Shown in pieces: positions 1-10,257 of a DNA stretch of 64,000 nt. This stretch comes from Sphagnum magellanicum. Lineage: Eukaryota; Streptophyta; Sphagnopsida; Sphagnales; Sphagnaceae. The notes below the pieces were generated by a model, which had not been told where the DNA came from, ran no database searches, and saw only the letters and a list, made by a program, of their open reading frames with translations. The translations under genes and the position numbers were made by a program. The stretch lies in contig CM038909.1 of the NCBI GenBank assembly GCA_021904315.1, positions 10,124,001-10,188,000 on the forward strand, given 5' to 3'. How positions within the stretch are numbered: position 1 is the first letter of the stretch; the number at the start of each line of letters is the position of its first letter.

Positions 1-256
1 TGCTAATATGCCGGCAGATCGCTAGCTTGATAGGTAGGGTGTTCTTAGGCTATTAGTCCAGGACCAAAATAGTGGCAGCCAAGAATTTCCATGCAACCAA
101 TGCGAAGTCGAGTTATGGAGTGAAGGGTCCTCCCTTATTTTCTTGTGGGTGGAGACTGGGGGTTTTTTTTTTCAAGTCGTGTTTGGTGTGGAGAGCGGAC
201 TGTTCACTTTCCACTTCGACAGTGGACTTTACATACAAGTTTTTGTTTTTGTTTTT

Positions 257-258
<2 letters not shown>

Positions 259-288
<30 letters not shown>
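259..288. repeat. Homopolymer run of 30 G
   Basis: An uninterrupted run of 30 guanines follows a T-rich stretch. On the + strand it could form G-quadruplex structure. Its exact length may be an assembly or sequencing estimate. It lies just left of the dispersed repeat that begins near 296. Confidence 0.95.
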
Positions 289-289
<1 letters not shown>

Positions 290-295
290 CTTCAA

Positions 296-1600
296 AGCAA
301 ACAGTTCCCAAGTTTCTGACATGTTCCCCCAAAGAGATCCCAAGTTTCTCACATATTCCCACCAAGAGTTCTCAAGTTTCTGACCTGTTCCTCAAAGAGT
401 TCCCAATAGCACCTCAAATTTATCGCATATTCTTTGGCAAATGTTGCCCTCCTTTCACCTATATAAGTGGGCCAAAGGGGAAGAATTCTGAACTTCAAAA
501 CAGAACCTTCTATGTTGAGTAGACTCCATGGTCTCATTTTTTTGAGTGATGGGCCAATCAAATTGGAAAAAAAAAATTCAACTTGGGAGGCACCTCATCT
601 AATGAATAGGAGAGGTGAGTAGTCATTGATAGGTGCCTATTGGTGATCCCTACCAACCTAGTCTACTGAAACCAGAGTTGAGACCTAAATGTTTTGTGAG
701 GGGCTATCAATTGGTCCGAAAATCCCAAGTTAAGTGGGAGCAATACCTGGGTGTGATTCGCGTGGTGCTTGAAATTTAAGCCACGGAAGTTTTTGGATTG
801 ATGTAAAACTTGCCAATGAACAAAAACTTCACAAAATAACAATAACAAAGAAAGAAGGGAAGAAGAAAATAATTATTAAAAAAATAGAACAGACAATAAA
901 GAATCTTGTTTTCCGGAACACTTCTCACATGTGAAGTTGAGTGTGTTACGTGACCGGCATGTGCTTAACGAAGGAAGTGCCGGATAGGTCGGTGGTGGTA
1001 GTCTGTAGACCCCTAGGAGATCACATTTTTCTAGTAACCAACTTATGAACTCGTGTCGTGAGTGTTGCATAGTAAACAAGTGTGTTGTTGTAGCTCACCT
1101 GATTGGTCACATTACAGAGGGGGGTTAGTTTTTGTATATTGTAATTTACAATTAACAGTTAACACCCATTTTGGGCATAAACATTTAAACCCATATAGCC
1201 AAAAACATTACACCCATGTTTGGCAAGATTATTGACACCTGTGGTGGGGAAAATAGAATATTATTTATTCATATATATATATATATATAATCAGTAATCA
1301 ACATTTAAGAGAAATGGGATTCAGCCGCCAGCCGCCCTGAATCTCCATATCTGAAATCAAAATAATCTAGAAGTAAAGACAAAAAGTTGGTACAGATGTC
1401 ACTTAAATCGTGCTCATAAAGTTCGAAGTCTAAAAAGATTCTTCCTAGCTGAAATACGACCCTGAAATAGTGCTATGATTTGTTATGAACTCAGTAGAAA
1501 TTATGACAAAGTCAAATTTTGTTAAATTTTGACACAAAATGGATGTCTCATTCCAAGGACGAAAGAAATCAGGCATGAAGACCATTGATTGCGTGTAGGG
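296..1600 (+). repeat. Dispersed repeat, copy A
   Basis: This block shares long stretches with 7010-7765 (copy B) in the same orientation and, more weakly, with 20590-21500 (copy C). Blocks shared with B include the GAAGTTGAGTGTGTT block (929 and 7090), the AAGTGCCGGATAGG block (976 and 7131), TAGCTCACCTGATTGGTCAC (1091 and 7231), GAAATGGGATTCAGC (1312 and 7365), and about 230 bp ending in ACCATTGATT near 1590 and 7760. Blocks shared with C are TTCCCAAGTTT-like phrases, a TTGGGAGGCACCT-like phrase and a run resembling CCAAAAACATTACACCCATG. No open frame of note and no clear terminal repeats were seen, so the class is unknown. Confidence 0.75.
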
Positions 1601-2149
1601 CAAAGCTTGAGGGGACAGGCTTTGCGGGAATGAGGCCCCAAGGTGTAGCCTAGCGTAGGCTCTGTTCCCAAAAAGCCCGAGTCTCTCCTACTTTACCCTC
1701 CAGGTAAAAACCTGGGTGGCTTATTTTTTGGTGTTCTTGCAGGTTAGCTTACACAGCAGAATAGGCCAGCAGGCATTTTCTAACATACCCTCCTCTAACA
1801 CAAAGAGATTTCCATGAGATCCTTCACAACTGTTAAAACATATTTCCTTTAGAGATTGCATTCTATGGACATCATGCAATCTATGTTTACCTAAGGGGAA
1901 GAAGGGAGTATATTGGCATGTCCTTTGTCCACAGGAGCTGTGGGCAGGTTATTCATCAAGTTCTTGGAATTCACTTGGTTACACCAGAATGAAATGTTCA
2001 TCTCTATAAATCAACCAGGGAGGTAGTTGCTTTACACTGTGGCAAGGTCCTTGGATGAGGCCATAACCAAAATGTAAGCATCACCTTGGTTGCCCCCTCA
2101 GGCAATGCCCTTATTCTGGTAACACCCTAGACCTTGGGCCTTACCTATC

Positions 2150-2232
2150 ACTTATCATGAGAGATCAGATTCTTCAAGTAGTAACAATACCACTTATCAC
2201 AAAGGATCAGATTCCTCTAGTTGTAACAATAA
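2150..2232. repeat. 42-bp tandem duplication
   Basis: Two adjacent copies of a 42-bp unit start with CACTTATCA and end with GTAACAATA, with a handful of differences between them. No coding potential was seen. Confidence 0.7.
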
Positions 2233-2738
2233 ATGTCTTTTGTCCTCAAGAGGAACTCAGTAGTAATTTCACAGTCATTTAGCACACTATCCATGTATCA
2301 GTCTACAAACAACTACTAATGGTCTCTATCTTCCCATTGTGACAACTCCTTCAAATATATCTGATGATTATTGCAATCTCTTATTTCAATTTGCGTCACA
2401 TTCCACTACCTATGTGTGATATGAGATGTTCTTCTACTACTTATGTGTGATATGATATAACATCTACATCAGTCGAATACATGTCTGCAGAATCATACAC
2501 AATGATCCACAATAAGTAATGAAAATATGTCAGTCATTGTGACCACCCCTTCACAGAGAAGCCCAAAAAACAATATGACATGTACAATCCTATTTGTATC
2601 AGGATTTGTATTGCATCAAATATATAGAAGTACATAATTTCTCCAGAATACAGTATTTGTCATTACTGCAATACACTCTATGTGTATGAACTTTTACAGA
2701 AACAGGTTGTTACAATACTTTGATTCTCGATGGGGTTA

Positions 2739-2899
2739 TCTATGAGCTTTAGCCACTACTATCAGAAACTGCAGAGTTCTTATGCTTTACTGTTTGCTTT
2801 CTGCATATACATAGAGTTTGTCTATGAGCTTTAGCCACTACTATCAGAAACTGCAGAGTTCTTATGCTTCACTGTTTGCTTGCTGCATATAGTTTGCAA
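2739..2899. repeat. 82-bp tandem duplication
   Basis: Two head-to-tail copies start at 2740 and 2822 (CTATGAGCTTTAGCCACTAC) and differ at only a few positions. The second copy lacks a short CATAGAG-like stretch at its end. The high identity points to a recent duplication. Confidence 0.9.
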
Positions 2900-3472
2900 C
2901 ATCAAGCATAATAACCCCTAGTATACATGAGGTGCAACATCATCTACACCAATTGATCCCAACCCTTCCAATGAAGCACCAAACCTGAGCAATCAACAGG
3001 GCCTTAATCCAACACCAAATACCCTATCATCCTCCCTGGGACATGAAGCTCAACACAGAGTACACATCGGACAGAATGCTTCAATCTATTTTGACATGAT
3101 CTTCTTTTTCTCAATTTGCAAATTTTTTCTGTGAACGCACTGAATTTTGACGGAATGCAAAGGAGTATGCACAGGAGCATGATCATGATCTGAGTAGCTC
3201 ATGACTATGAAGATGATTCTGCAGGAGGGAAGCTTGCCTCTCTCACAACAGTATATGCTTAGGATGGGATGGAGAACATGCATTTTTTTTCAAAGCTTTC
3301 TCAGGTTCTGGATGTTTAACTGCAATTTTCAAACATATCTTGTTGCCATACAACGAAAGACTGGCTGAAACTGAAGATAAAACACTTGCGTCACGTGTGG
3401 TCTGTGACCTCCTTGCGTGCTCTGGGCAGTAGAGAGAGCAACGAACCTCTCTCTAGACGGATGCTGTTGCCG

Positions 3473-4768
3473 TTACACTGTGCACAGGTTATCCATGTCA
3501 AGCCACTGCGCCTTCTTCCGACCTGATTTAGTCAGAGCGCCGTTGACAGCCAAACCTTCTGCAGCACTGTGGCCGGAGATGACAATGGGGTGGACAGCTA
3601 CAGCGTCTGCTTTCAATTTCATTCCAAAACGTTGACGAGTATCCCAGACCAAGTCCCTCAATGATCCAAGTGCAACATCGTAGCCGCGAATTACGTGCCG
3701 CAGCGTGTGATTGAGCACTCTTGCTACCCAAACCTTGAACAGGAGCTCCTCCCAATCAGTGTCACCCTTCTCAAAATGGTCGAGAAACTTGAGGTAAGCT
3801 CCTGCCCAAGCTTCCTCATCAGCAAAGCCCCAGCAAGGCCAATCGCAGGCATTCATCAGGCCCTTGACGAGTGCAGAGTCGAAATGTTGGTGCAGAAGCT
3901 CTTGCTGGCGTGGCGTCCAGTGACTCTTGAGGAGTTTCAGACTCTTTTCAATGTCATACCCAACTTTCTGTTTCAAGAGCTCCGGGACGGCCTTTGGGAA
4001 CTCGATGCAGTGGCCGAAGTCTTCGCCACTCACAACCTCGTTCTTCAAGGATTGAATGGCAGAGAAGCACTCCACTAGCATGGTTCGGAGGTCTCGTAGC
4101 CCACCATAGAGAGAATGCACCTTGCCTTCTGGTATGTAGACCTCCGCCATCCGAAGCCCATTCTGGGCAATCACGAAGGTGTACAATGTGTCAATACCCC
4201 AGTCACTCTGGGAGCAGACGCGTTGGTCGGAAAAAAGGACCTCAGCAGCTTTTCTTGTGACTAGAAATTCTCCACCGAGTGGCTGCTCAATGGAAGGCAA
4301 AACCGTATTCGGCCACAGAATCGCGAATCCAAGCTTGGTAACGAGCCATGTGATCATCGCGTCTGTGCTCGACCTTGGAAAGTAGTGACGCACGACATCA
4401 TAATCAAGGTCCGCTTGCAATTCCGCCTTGCTGATCCACCTTTCGGAGAAGGAGACGATATCCGCGTCGTAGAAGTGCAGGCGAGGGTACTCGGAGTGCT
4501 CCAAGAAGTAAGAGAGCGCAGTATTCATGCCATCACCCTTGCCGCCTCTCAGCGCCACCCCGATTCGCTTCTGCAGCAGCAGAATCACGTCCTTACCAGT
4601 CGCCTTCTCGATCCTGGGCTTGGCGTTCTCAATGCCGTGCCAAGTCTCGCCTTGGCTGTAGCCGACACAAAGCACCGCCGCAACACGGGGATGAGATGCA
4701 GCACATTCTACATTACGGACCACCACAGAGACATCCTCTTCCTTGAATGGGAAGCAAACTATAGACAT
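3473..4768 (-). CDS. MGS: Mannosylglycerate synthase (GT78 family glycosyltransferase)
   Basis: One uninterrupted frame encodes 431 residues. I recognise it by close resemblance along its length to the Rhodothermus marinus enzyme (397 residues), which joins mannose from GDP-mannose to D-glycerate in one step to give the compatible solute mannosylglycerate; related enzymes can also use glucose donors. Visible features in order: N-terminal nucleotide-binding start FPFKEE (6-11); GGKGDGMNTAL (75-85); the DAD metal-binding motif at 101-103 inside HFYDADI; RHYFPRSSTDAMITW (127-141), the acceptor-site region; EQPLGGE (161-167); SDWGIDTLYTF (188-198); and H218 in PEGKVHSLYGG, which matches the metal-binding histidine. 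The tail beyond about residue 385 is longer than in bacteria and unconserved. No signal peptide or membrane segment is seen, so it should be cytosolic. It has no introns and is GC-richer than its surroundings. Homologues are known in Selaginella and Physcomitrium. The ATG at 4768 gives an N-terminus collinear with the bacterial enzyme. Confidence 0.95.
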   Translation of the reverse strand: MSIVCFPFKEEDVSVVVRNVECAASHPRVAAVLCVGYSQGETWHGIENAKPRIEKATGKDVILLLQKRIGVALRGGKGDGMNTALSYFLEHSEYPRLHFYDADIVSFSERWISKAELQADLDYDVVRHYFPRSSTDAMITWLVTKLGFAILWPNTVLPSIEQPLGGEFLVTRKAAEVLFSDQRVCSQSDWGIDTLYTFVIAQNGLRMAEVYIPEGKVHSLYGGLRDLRTMLVECFSAIQSLKNEVVSGEDFGHCIEFPKAVPELLKQKVGYDIEKSLKLLKSHWTPRQQELLHQHFDSALVKGLMNACDWPCWGFADEEAWAGAYLKFLDHFEKGDTDWEELLFKVWVARVLNHTLRHVIRGYDVALGSLRDLVWDTRQRFGMKLKADAVAVHPIVISGHSAAEGLAVNGALTKSGRKKAQWLDMDNLCTV

Positions 4769-7009
4769 GCTCTGATTCTCCCTTGCTTTTTCTCACGACC
4801 CCCTTCGTCTCTGCAATCCAAGCGTGCAAGCATCCCACCGAGTCAGTACACCCGTATTACCGCCTCCAAAATTCTAGACACAATCTAACTCGACTTTGTT
4901 GCGCTCTTATTCTCCCTACGTTCGTTCTCCGAGCTTGTTCATCCTCCTTCGTTCTTCTGTTATGTTTCTGCTTATTAGTATGTTCTGGACTTTGTATTCC
5001 TAGCCAGCCTCTCTGCCATCTACCTAGAATGTATTGGCCTTTCCAGGTGTTGAACTCTGAACAAGAAATTGCGGGCAACTTCTAATGCAAAACTCAAAAG
5101 CCGTCTTACAGGCGTATCGACTCTCGAGACTCTCAGACGCCTAAGTCTCTCTCGGCAAACTCATTGGAAGTCGACACAAAACGAACCAGGAATCCTTGGC
5201 AACAGCTTTATCTGCAAAAATCAAGAAGGAAGCGAGGGGACTAGAGGAACTTGGAAAGGCCAGAATTATTAGACTTCATCCTCATGTAATTTCCTGGCGC
5301 TCTCTATGTATACTCAACCGTCGCTCGAAAAGTAGACAAAGTTCTGTTGCGTGAGTGACAGATAAGGAGAAAGGCAGGAAAGAAGCCTTGAAAGAGCCAA
5401 GAACGCACACATGTTCCAGCTATGAAGAAGGAAAATAGCTCTAACGGGGATGAGACCCTTTCAAAACCGGCGGCGAGCATCGTTCTTCTTTCGACATCAT
5501 GTGAGCCTCTCTACAGATATGCTTGAACCTCTCTCAGGAAAGATGACACGTTTCCTGACACAAAATTGTGCAAAAGCAAAGAGAGGGAATTCAAGGCGGA
5601 ACCGGAAGGAGAACTAGAAATCCTTTACCGTACATCTAATTTTCCATCGTGAGGTTTATGGTTTCTGCGAACAACACAACAATTGTAAAGAAAGCAACTG
5701 TAAAGGTGACGGAATCAACGGCACAGGGGAAAGAGAAACGAGAGATTCATAATCCCTCACTACTACCTAGTTTTCACACTCTTTACGTCCTCTCACGCTG
5801 ACAACCTCACTCCCCGAGAGCTAGAGTTTTTTTCTTTCTTTTGTGTTTGCTTTCCGCGCCCTGTAACATCTCACTCTTGAAAATAAGTTAGTCACGTAAA
5901 AGTAACCGACTGTGCAAGGGCTTCCACGAAGTAATCATCAACGGGTGTTCGACTTACCGAAGAGGAAGTCCGATTTGCGATTCGAATGAGTCGCAAGTCC
6001 GTCACAAGAATAGAGGGAAAGCGGGGGAGGAGGGGGGAGAAGGGGAGGGGGCGGGGTTTGGGGCAGCAAAACGGGAGACGGTTTGAACTTTCTGTCAACT
6101 TTTTCACTTGCGTGGTCGATGATGACAAAACCGTTGGAGAATCGGAACCAAAAGTATGTAAGCAACAACAAAGGCCCGGTCCCAACAAATTCACTGAAAG
6201 TTTTTAGCAGCAACTCGGAGTTCAAGCAATTGAACAGCGAGGGGAAGCTTAGCAGTGCGCCACAAGACGAGAAACTTGAACCGAGAGGAGCGAAGAGAGC
6301 AAGAAGTCAGTCGCTTACAGAGCAAGAGAGTGCAAGCAAAAGTGCGAAAAAACAGGCTCGCAATTCTTTGTGAAGGAGATGCGGTCTACTTATGGAGAGG
6401 GGTGGTGGGTGAGAGGGGCGGATTTTTTGGTGCGATTGTGGGTGAAGATAATCGGTGCATCCTGGACCGACCATTTTGGCGCCCTATGAGGGAAGAGCAC
6501 ATGCACCTATTACCGACTACCCAATTGGCAGTTGTCCTTTAGTGAACATAGACTTCAGTATTTTACTGGTGCGTCAGCGATGTTCTCATTGGGCCATCAC
6601 TTGTTCGTTTATCTACGGAACGATGGAAGGGACTTCGTTGGAAATTCCTCAATCCTCACACACCCCAGCCCCACACACTAAGGGAGGGGGGGGGGTTGTT
6701 GTATTTAGGTTTGTAGCCAAAGTGGTGACCATGCATTGAAAGACGTAGAAAAAATGGCAATCATCCCTTGGAAGATTTAGCCAAATGTGGCTATAAGCCA
6801 GAAATAAAATGAAATTAATTAATCATCCTTTGGTATGTTTGGCTACACAATGAACACCAAATTTATGAATCTGACGGTTTTTACTATTACTGTACTTTTC
6901 CCACTTCTGTTGGCCGAAATGCTTCAAAATCACTCTTTTTCGAATATTTGGAATTTAATTTCTTTTTTGGCGAAATTTCGCCAGTTAAAAAAGGGTGCTT
7001 GGGGGAGAG
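4769..7009. other. Upstream region of MGS; no recognised gene
   Basis: This 2.2-kb stretch is the 5' flank of the minus-strand MGS gene. It is GC-richer than most of the window as far as about 6500. A frame at 6083-6373 (+) with a basic, Ser/Lys-rich end, and a purine-rich G tract near 6018-6060, give it a gene-like look. I recognise no domain there and no splice-linked partner, so I do not call a gene. No clear TATA box was found. Confidence 0.4.
5545..5551 (-). promoter_or_regulatory. ABRE-like element upstream of MGS
   Basis: Read on the minus strand this is ACGTGTC, the abscisic-acid response element core, about 780 bp upstream of the MGS start. A second ACGTG core (minus strand, TACGTGAC) sits at 5891-5898. 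Mannosylglycerate is an osmolyte, so a stress link is plausible, but short motifs like this occur by chance. Confidence 0.25.
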
Positions 7010-7765
7010 GTGGGGACAGAATAAAAGAAAAGAGGTCAAAGAAAAAGAACAAAGGATAATAAAAATCCTGATTTTTGGTTCTCAGAGGTGAAGTTGAGTG
7101 TGTTGCGTGACTGGCAATGCTTAACCCAAGGAAGTGCCGGATAGGCCGGTGGTGGTGGACCCGCTAGAGATCAATTCCAACTTGTGAACTTGTGGTGTGA
7201 GTGTGGCATAAGCAAACAAGTGTTTTGTTGTAGCTCACCTGATTGGTCACATTACTGGGAAGGCCCATTTCCTGCATTGACGCCCATTTTGGCCCAAAAG
7301 CTTTTTTAACCCATCTTTGGCAAAAATATTGACACCCAGTAATCCAACTTCAAACGTTTCAAAGAAATGGGATTCAGCAGCCCCTAATCAGACTTTTTTT
7401 TTCTTTTTTGAAAAATCGCCAAAAGCCCACGCTGACTCAATTTTTTGGCAAGCACCTAATTGGAAATCTGTCTGGGGAGGATCGCCACTGTTGCTACACT
7501 ACAAAATCGAGGGTGAGGAGATGGGGGCAAAACACTACCCCCAATCTCAATATCTGTCATCAAAATAATCTGAAGTAAAGACAAAAAGTTGTCACTTTAA
7601 CAGTACTCGTGTAAGTCTAAAGAGAGTCTCGGTAGCTGAAATAGGGCCCTGAAATAGCCACTAAGTTTTGTTATAAACCCTATAGAACTCAACTATGACA
7701 AAGTCAAAATTTGACACAAAATGGATGACTTAACAAAATCAGGCATGAGAACCATTGATTTGTAA
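7010..7765 (+). repeat. Dispersed repeat, copy B
   Basis: This is a shorter direct copy of the repeat at 296-1600, beginning around the A-rich block before GAAGTTGAGTGTGTT (7090) and ending near ACCATTGATT (7760). The two copies sit about 6.2 kb apart in the same orientation and bracket the MGS gene. Copy B lacks the left part of copy A. Scattered substitutions and small indels show that the copies are not recent. Confidence 0.75.
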
Positions 7766-9439
7766 TGTGGTCCACTCAATTTTGGAACAAGCAAAGTGGC
7801 AATCCATAGCAACGCTTTTGACCCGTTTCACTCAAGGAGGGCCCACTTCCTCTGACACCAAATACCTCTCCAAATGGCTTCACATGTGGAGGGCTGTATT
7901 TGGACAAATAGCAAGAGGGCCTTGGTCAGAGGGAATGGGTGTAAGAACAAGAGGCTTCAAATTCAAGACATTAGCAGGCATCAGCACATATGCATCTGTA
8001 GTGTTGCACATTGCAAGTACATGGGTGCAACCAAGAAAGGAAGGGCCTTGTAATGAGGGCAAGTGAGGTAGTTTGACAATGCAATAGTGGGTGTCAAACC
8101 TTTGCTATCTCAACAAAGATTTGCGCTAATAGCGTAAGGCGAAATAGGCACTGATTGTTAGGGGTGTAGATATGGTTGGCCTAAATCCCTTGCTAATGAG
8201 ATTAGTGCTGATCCAAAAACTTTTTTCAACTTTGGCGAGCATCTGGAAACTATCTCAAGGAGGTCATTTAAAAAATCAGCACTGATCTCCTGGAGTGCCT
8301 CATTACACTCTTTTGACATCAGCAACAAAATAAGCTGGTTGATGTGTAAAAAGGACATCAAAATTAAATGGAGGATGATCCCCTCTCATCAGCTCCTTTC
8401 AAATTAAGGTTGATCATAATAAGCTATGATTTCAAAGACATAAGAAAAGGTTTGACACCCACTCATGAGATGGAGATTGTTTAATGTTTAGGATGAGAAT
8501 CAGGTATCTACTATGTAGGGTAGAGAGGCCGGTCATAGAACACTTAAGCGTTCAGATCACACTTGGCATCACATTTGGAGTCAGTTGGGTTTAGGGTCCA
8601 AAGATGAGTTGTAGGTGTTTAATGGGCGCATATATCACCCTTGGGATCGTTTAATTTGGTCAAGAGACGGTCAAGATATGGCCTTCCAAAGTTGAGGGTG
8701 TCATTGCAAAAAACAAAAAAACATCATGACCAATCATCCCCTACCTTGGTTTGCAAGCAATTTTTTCCTTATCAAAAAACACAAAGTCCTTACACATGTC
8801 TAGCATCCATTCTATCAATACAATATTGATAGACCCATCCCCAAAAGGTGTATTTGAAAAAAAAAAAAAGGTTCATTTTCATCCAATGGACAAGATGAAA
8901 AAATATACACATGCCCTAAAATCTACGGTAATATGAAACATGGTGGCCATTAAACCCTAAACATGCAGCTAGCTTCCCTAAACCCTAAACCCAAAGTTTC
9001 TTCTCTCTTTTTCCCATTCCTTTCTTACTACTTGGGCCAGAATTAGTTGTGAAGTTTGGTGTTTGTTTTACATTTGTCTTTTTGTAACTCGTCCTTTTGT
9101 AGCTCTACACACTGCTTTCCTAGTGTTTATTGTGGTCAAGCTCCCGGTGTATAGGATAGTAAAACCCCCTGATATCCAGGTGGGTTCTAATTTCAAGTTT
9201 TTGAATCTCTTAAGAAACATTCTAACTTGAATGTGTTTTGCTTGTGCAAGTGTTGGGTGTTGGTGGTGGACTTTGTGATTTTGGAATGCGCTTCATGGTT
9301 ATTGGTTCCTATTCTTGGTATTTGCTCATATTTTATCATGTTTCGCACATCTTGGTTTTTTGTTCATGTTCTTACTTTGTGCCCATGCTCCACTGCACTT
9401 CATGCATCCTAGTTTTCAGTTCTTATTATTGGTCTACAT
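7766..9439. other. Intergenic, nothing recognised
   Basis: A 103-codon open frame at 7755-8066 (+) has no domain I recognise. At 8951-8962 and 8977-8992 there are two short plant telomere-type motifs (TAAACCCTAAAC) followed by a pyrimidine-rich stretch, a combination often seen near plant transcription starts. I see no gene to go with it. Confidence 0.4.
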
Positions 9440-10130
9440 GTGTGGTATAAGTGAAATTAAAATTCCTATAGAATATTTCACACTATTGTAACAACAGATT
9501 TGCATTTCACATGCATATGTTCATTATCTTTGTCTTAAGTCTCAACAAACTTAACATTACCATTCATTAAAACATCAAATTCATGGATATTACATATAAC
9601 CAGAATTTGCACTTGAAACTACATTAAAAAAAAACTCCAAAAACAATATTATAATTCGTTTCATCATGATCTGATAGTACAAAAAATTCACACAAAAGAT
9701 GAACATAGAATTCACTATAGAAGTATGTGCTTTTCTATATTACTAAAAACATCAATCAAAATTATAACATAGTTCCATGTTATGTTAAAAAAAAAATCCA
9801 AAAAAACACTTAAAATCTCTACTATTTTAAACAAAGTTTGTGGTTTCCTATTGTAAGTACTTACAGCTCCTCTTACTTTTTTTAAAACTTTATGTCTCCT
9901 CCTCCCTCTCCTATTCTCTAAAACTCTAACCTTTTGAACTATCCCAAGTCACATCATCATGATTAAAACAACAAGAATTCAAAATTCAAATTAACAAAGT
10001 TCCTTAATCAACCCCTATCCTAACTACCTTGTTCATCCAAAACCACATACTCATCCTACCCCCTTAACATTACCCCCTCTATACTTTGGATTCCGTCCCC
10101 AAAATCCTTGTAAAGTGACAAAAATGAAAT
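9440..10130. repeat. Retroelement-like flank, copy 1
   Basis: This A-rich block shares a run of phrases with 40240-40900 in the same orientation. Examples are CAAATTCATGG, AGAATTTG(C/T)ACTT, TTCATGAT-like stretches, ATTCACACAA, and AAAATTATAACA followed by TTCCATGTT. Identity looks like roughly two thirds. In this copy it lies at the 3' side of the minus-strand relic at 10258-12800; in the other it lies at the 5' side of a relic. That arrangement would fit the two ends (LTRs) of one retroelement family, but I found no clean TG...CA ends or primer-binding site. Confidence 0.5.
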
Positions 10131-10257
10131 GAGAGTATTATATATCCTTTCAAACATTTGTTTTCCCTACTACAATTTTGTGATCCCAATCTACACAGAA
10201 ACTAATGGTTCTATATCTATGTTTTTCCTTACAATTCCAATCTCCTCCCTCACTAAT

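Larger units (their letters stand above)
1600..3472. other. Intergenic, 3' side of the mannosylglycerate synthase gene
   Basis: I recognise no gene here. The stretch holds two small tandem duplications (42 bp near 2150-2232 and 82 bp at 2739-2899) and a short hairpin near 1700 (CCAGGTAAAAACCTGGG). The 3' untranslated region of the minus-strand gene must lie at its right end, but I cannot pick out a poly(A) signal with confidence. Confidence 0.5.

Noticed and set aside
3417..4888. Open frames on the + strand across the MGS gene
   Set aside because: They are shadows of the minus-strand gene, shorter and without any known domain, while the minus frame matches a known enzyme throughout.
5892..6542. 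Possible gene upstream of MGS
   Set aside because: Several overlapping frames are open on both strands because of purine/pyrimidine bias and higher GC; none has a domain, and no splice-consistent model emerged.
7755..8066. 103-codon frame (+)
   Set aside because: No recognised domain, no homologous copy in the window and no signals around it.
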